Below, piece after piece: positions 23,239 to 24,263 of a DNA stretch of 24,263 nucleotides. Numbering within the stretch: position 1 is the first letter of the stretch; each line of letters starts with the position of its first letter. The stretch is from positions 1-24,263 of the forward strand of contig CAKUNY010000008.1 in the NCBI GenBank assembly GCA_934668605.1, in the 5' to 3' direction. The translations under genes were made by a program, and so were the position numbers. A model generated the notes under the pieces. That model ran no database searches. It was not told where the DNA came from and worked only from the letters and a program-made list of their open reading frames with translations. This DNA comes from an uncultured Oscillospiraceae bacterium. GTDB taxonomy: Bacteria; Bacillota; Clostridia; Oscillospirales; Oscillospiraceae.

Positions 23239-24239
23239 TCCGCGATAGCCTCCCGCACCTTCATGACCTTGCCGGAGAGCTCGGCAAACTGCGCCGGGGT
23301 CAGCGACTGCGCGCCGTCGCACAGCGCGTGGATGGGATCGTTGTGCACCTCGACCATGATGCCGTCGGCACTCGCAGCCGTCGCGGCAAGCGCCATCGGG
23401 GTCACGAGGCGGTTGATGCCGGTCGCGTGGCTGGGGTCGACGACGACGGGCAGATGCGAGAGCTCATGGAGCATCGGCACGGCGGAAAGATCGAGCGTGT
23501 TTCTCGTGTAGGTTTCGTATGTGCGGATGCCGCGCTCGCAGAGAATGACCTGCTCATTGCCGCTGGCCATGATGTATTCCGCGCTCATGAGTAACTCTTT
23601 CATCGTGGCCGCAATGCCGCGCTTTAAAAGAATGGGCTTATTGGTCTTGCCGAGCTCCTTGAGAAGATCGAAGTTCTGCATGTTGCGCGCGCCGACCTGA
23701 ATGAGGTCAACGTCCTCAAAAAGATCGAGATGGCGCACGTCCATGATTTCCGTGACGATGGGAAGCCCAGTTTCCTTCTTCGCAATCGAAAGAAGCTTCA
23801 GGCCTTCTGCCTTGAGCCCCTGGAAATCATACGGAGACGTTCTGGGCTTGAACGCGCCGCCGCGCAGAAGCTTTGCGCCCGCCTTCTTGACATCGTTCGC
23901 AACGCCCACGATCTGCTCCTCGGACTCTACCGAGCAGGGGCCTGCGATCATGGCGAAGTGGCCGCCGCCGATCTTCACGCCGCTTACATCGACGACGGTA
24001 TCGTCCGGATGGAACTTGCGGTTGCAGCATTTGAAGGGGTCTGACACGCGGCGCACGGCGTCGACAATATCGAGGCTTGCAATCAGATCCATGTCGACGG
24101 ATTTGGTGTCGCCAATCAGACCAAGGACGGTCTGATAATCGCCCTGAGAAATATGCACGCCAAGATTCTGGGCTTTGAACCAGCCGATCAGCTGGTCACG
24201 GCGGGCTTCACTTACATTCGGTTTCAAAATTACGATCAT
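23235..24239 (-). CDS. aroF: 3-deoxy-7-phosphoheptulonate (DAHP) synthase, type I-beta with regulatory N-domain
   Basis: A 334-residue enzyme for the first step, PEP + erythrose-4-phosphate to DAHP. Residues 1-70 form a ferredoxin-like domain (starts [20 protein letters not shown]), which in studied members binds Phe or Tyr for feedback control. The barrel carries [64 protein letters not shown] and EVHNDP. No chorismate mutase domain is attached. A GGAGGTG site (complement of 24247-24253) sits seven bases before the ATG. It is the first aro gene visible. The promoter and any leader lie past the window edge. Confidence 0.96.
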   Translation of the reverse strand: MIVILKPNVSEARRDQLIGWFKAQNLGVHISQGDYQTVLGLIGDTKSVDMDLIASLDIVDAVRRVSDPFKCCNRKFHPDDTVVDVSGVKIGGGHFAMIAGPCSVESEEQIVGVANDVKKAGAKLLRGGAFKPRTSPYDFQGLKAEGLKLLSIAKKETGLPIVTEIMDVRHLDLFEDVDLIQVGARNMQNFDLLKELGKTNKPILLKRGIAATMKELLMSAEYIMASGNEQVILCERGIRTYETYTRNTLDLSAVPMLHELSHLPVVVDPSHATGINRLVTPMALAATAASADGIMVEVHNDPIHALCDGAQSLTPAQFAELSGKVMKVREAIAE

Positions 24240-24263
24240 GGTCTTGCACCTCCAAAAAAATAA

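Noticed and set aside
1..24263. CRISPR arrays, tRNA or rRNA genes, phage or transposase genes, toxin-antitoxin or defence systems
   Set aside because: Looked for across both strands. No spaced direct repeats, cloverleaf-like segments or relevant protein motifs were seen.

Overview
The window comes from a GC-rich, endospore-forming member of the Clostridia. An Oscillospirales-type gut Firmicute fits best. This rests on the gene content (spoIVA, a SipL-type protein, a PASTA kinase), the classic Firmicutes gene order at the left end and strong AGGAGG-type ribosome sites. The taxonomic call is inference; no rRNA is present. Nearly all of the sequence is coding.

Left block (1-10757, + strand): a housekeeping operon in the conserved Firmicutes order. 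It runs from a probable gmk tail through rpoZ, priA, def, fmt, rsmB, rlmN, prpC, prkC and rsgA to a 56-residue membrane protein, and ends at a strong intrinsic terminator. It links the RNA polymerase omega subunit, replication restart, N-terminal formyl-Met addition and removal, rRNA methylation, 30S maturation and the PrpC/PrkC phosphatase-kinase pair. Neighbouring stops and starts often overlap as ATGA, which suggests translational coupling.

Middle block (10833-14114, + strand): a short sporulation cassette. It holds a 48-residue hydrophobic protein, a DUF3794 + LysM protein of the SipL type, and SpoIVA. In spore formers SpoIVA is the ATPase that builds the coat basement layer on the forespore, and SipL or SpoVID anchors it there. 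A weak sigma-E-like promoter lies before the sipL-like gene.

Intergenic segment (14115-14489): this gap between convergent genes is packed with structure. It contains a MITE-like element with terminal inverted repeats, a 16-bp hairpin, a run of further hairpins that looks like a dispersed repeat or structured RNA, and a hairpin directly after the stop of the lipoprotein gene.

Right block (- strand, 24239 down to 14490): a complete aromatic amino-acid operon, aroF-tyrA-aroB-aroA-aroC-pheA-aroE/aroK fusion-aroQ, ends at a hairpin. It covers all seven steps from PEP + erythrose-4-phosphate to chorismate, plus the branches toward phenylalanine and tyrosine, with most junctions overlapping by one to four bases. 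Beyond it, on the same strand, is a 530-residue lipoprotein with an acidic, aromatic tail.

No CRISPR array, tRNA, rRNA, transposase, phage gene or obvious defence system was seen. Most of the window is ordinary core genome. The points of interest are the sipL-spoIVA pairing with its small hydrophobic ORF, the structured repeat region, and some unusual domain architectures.
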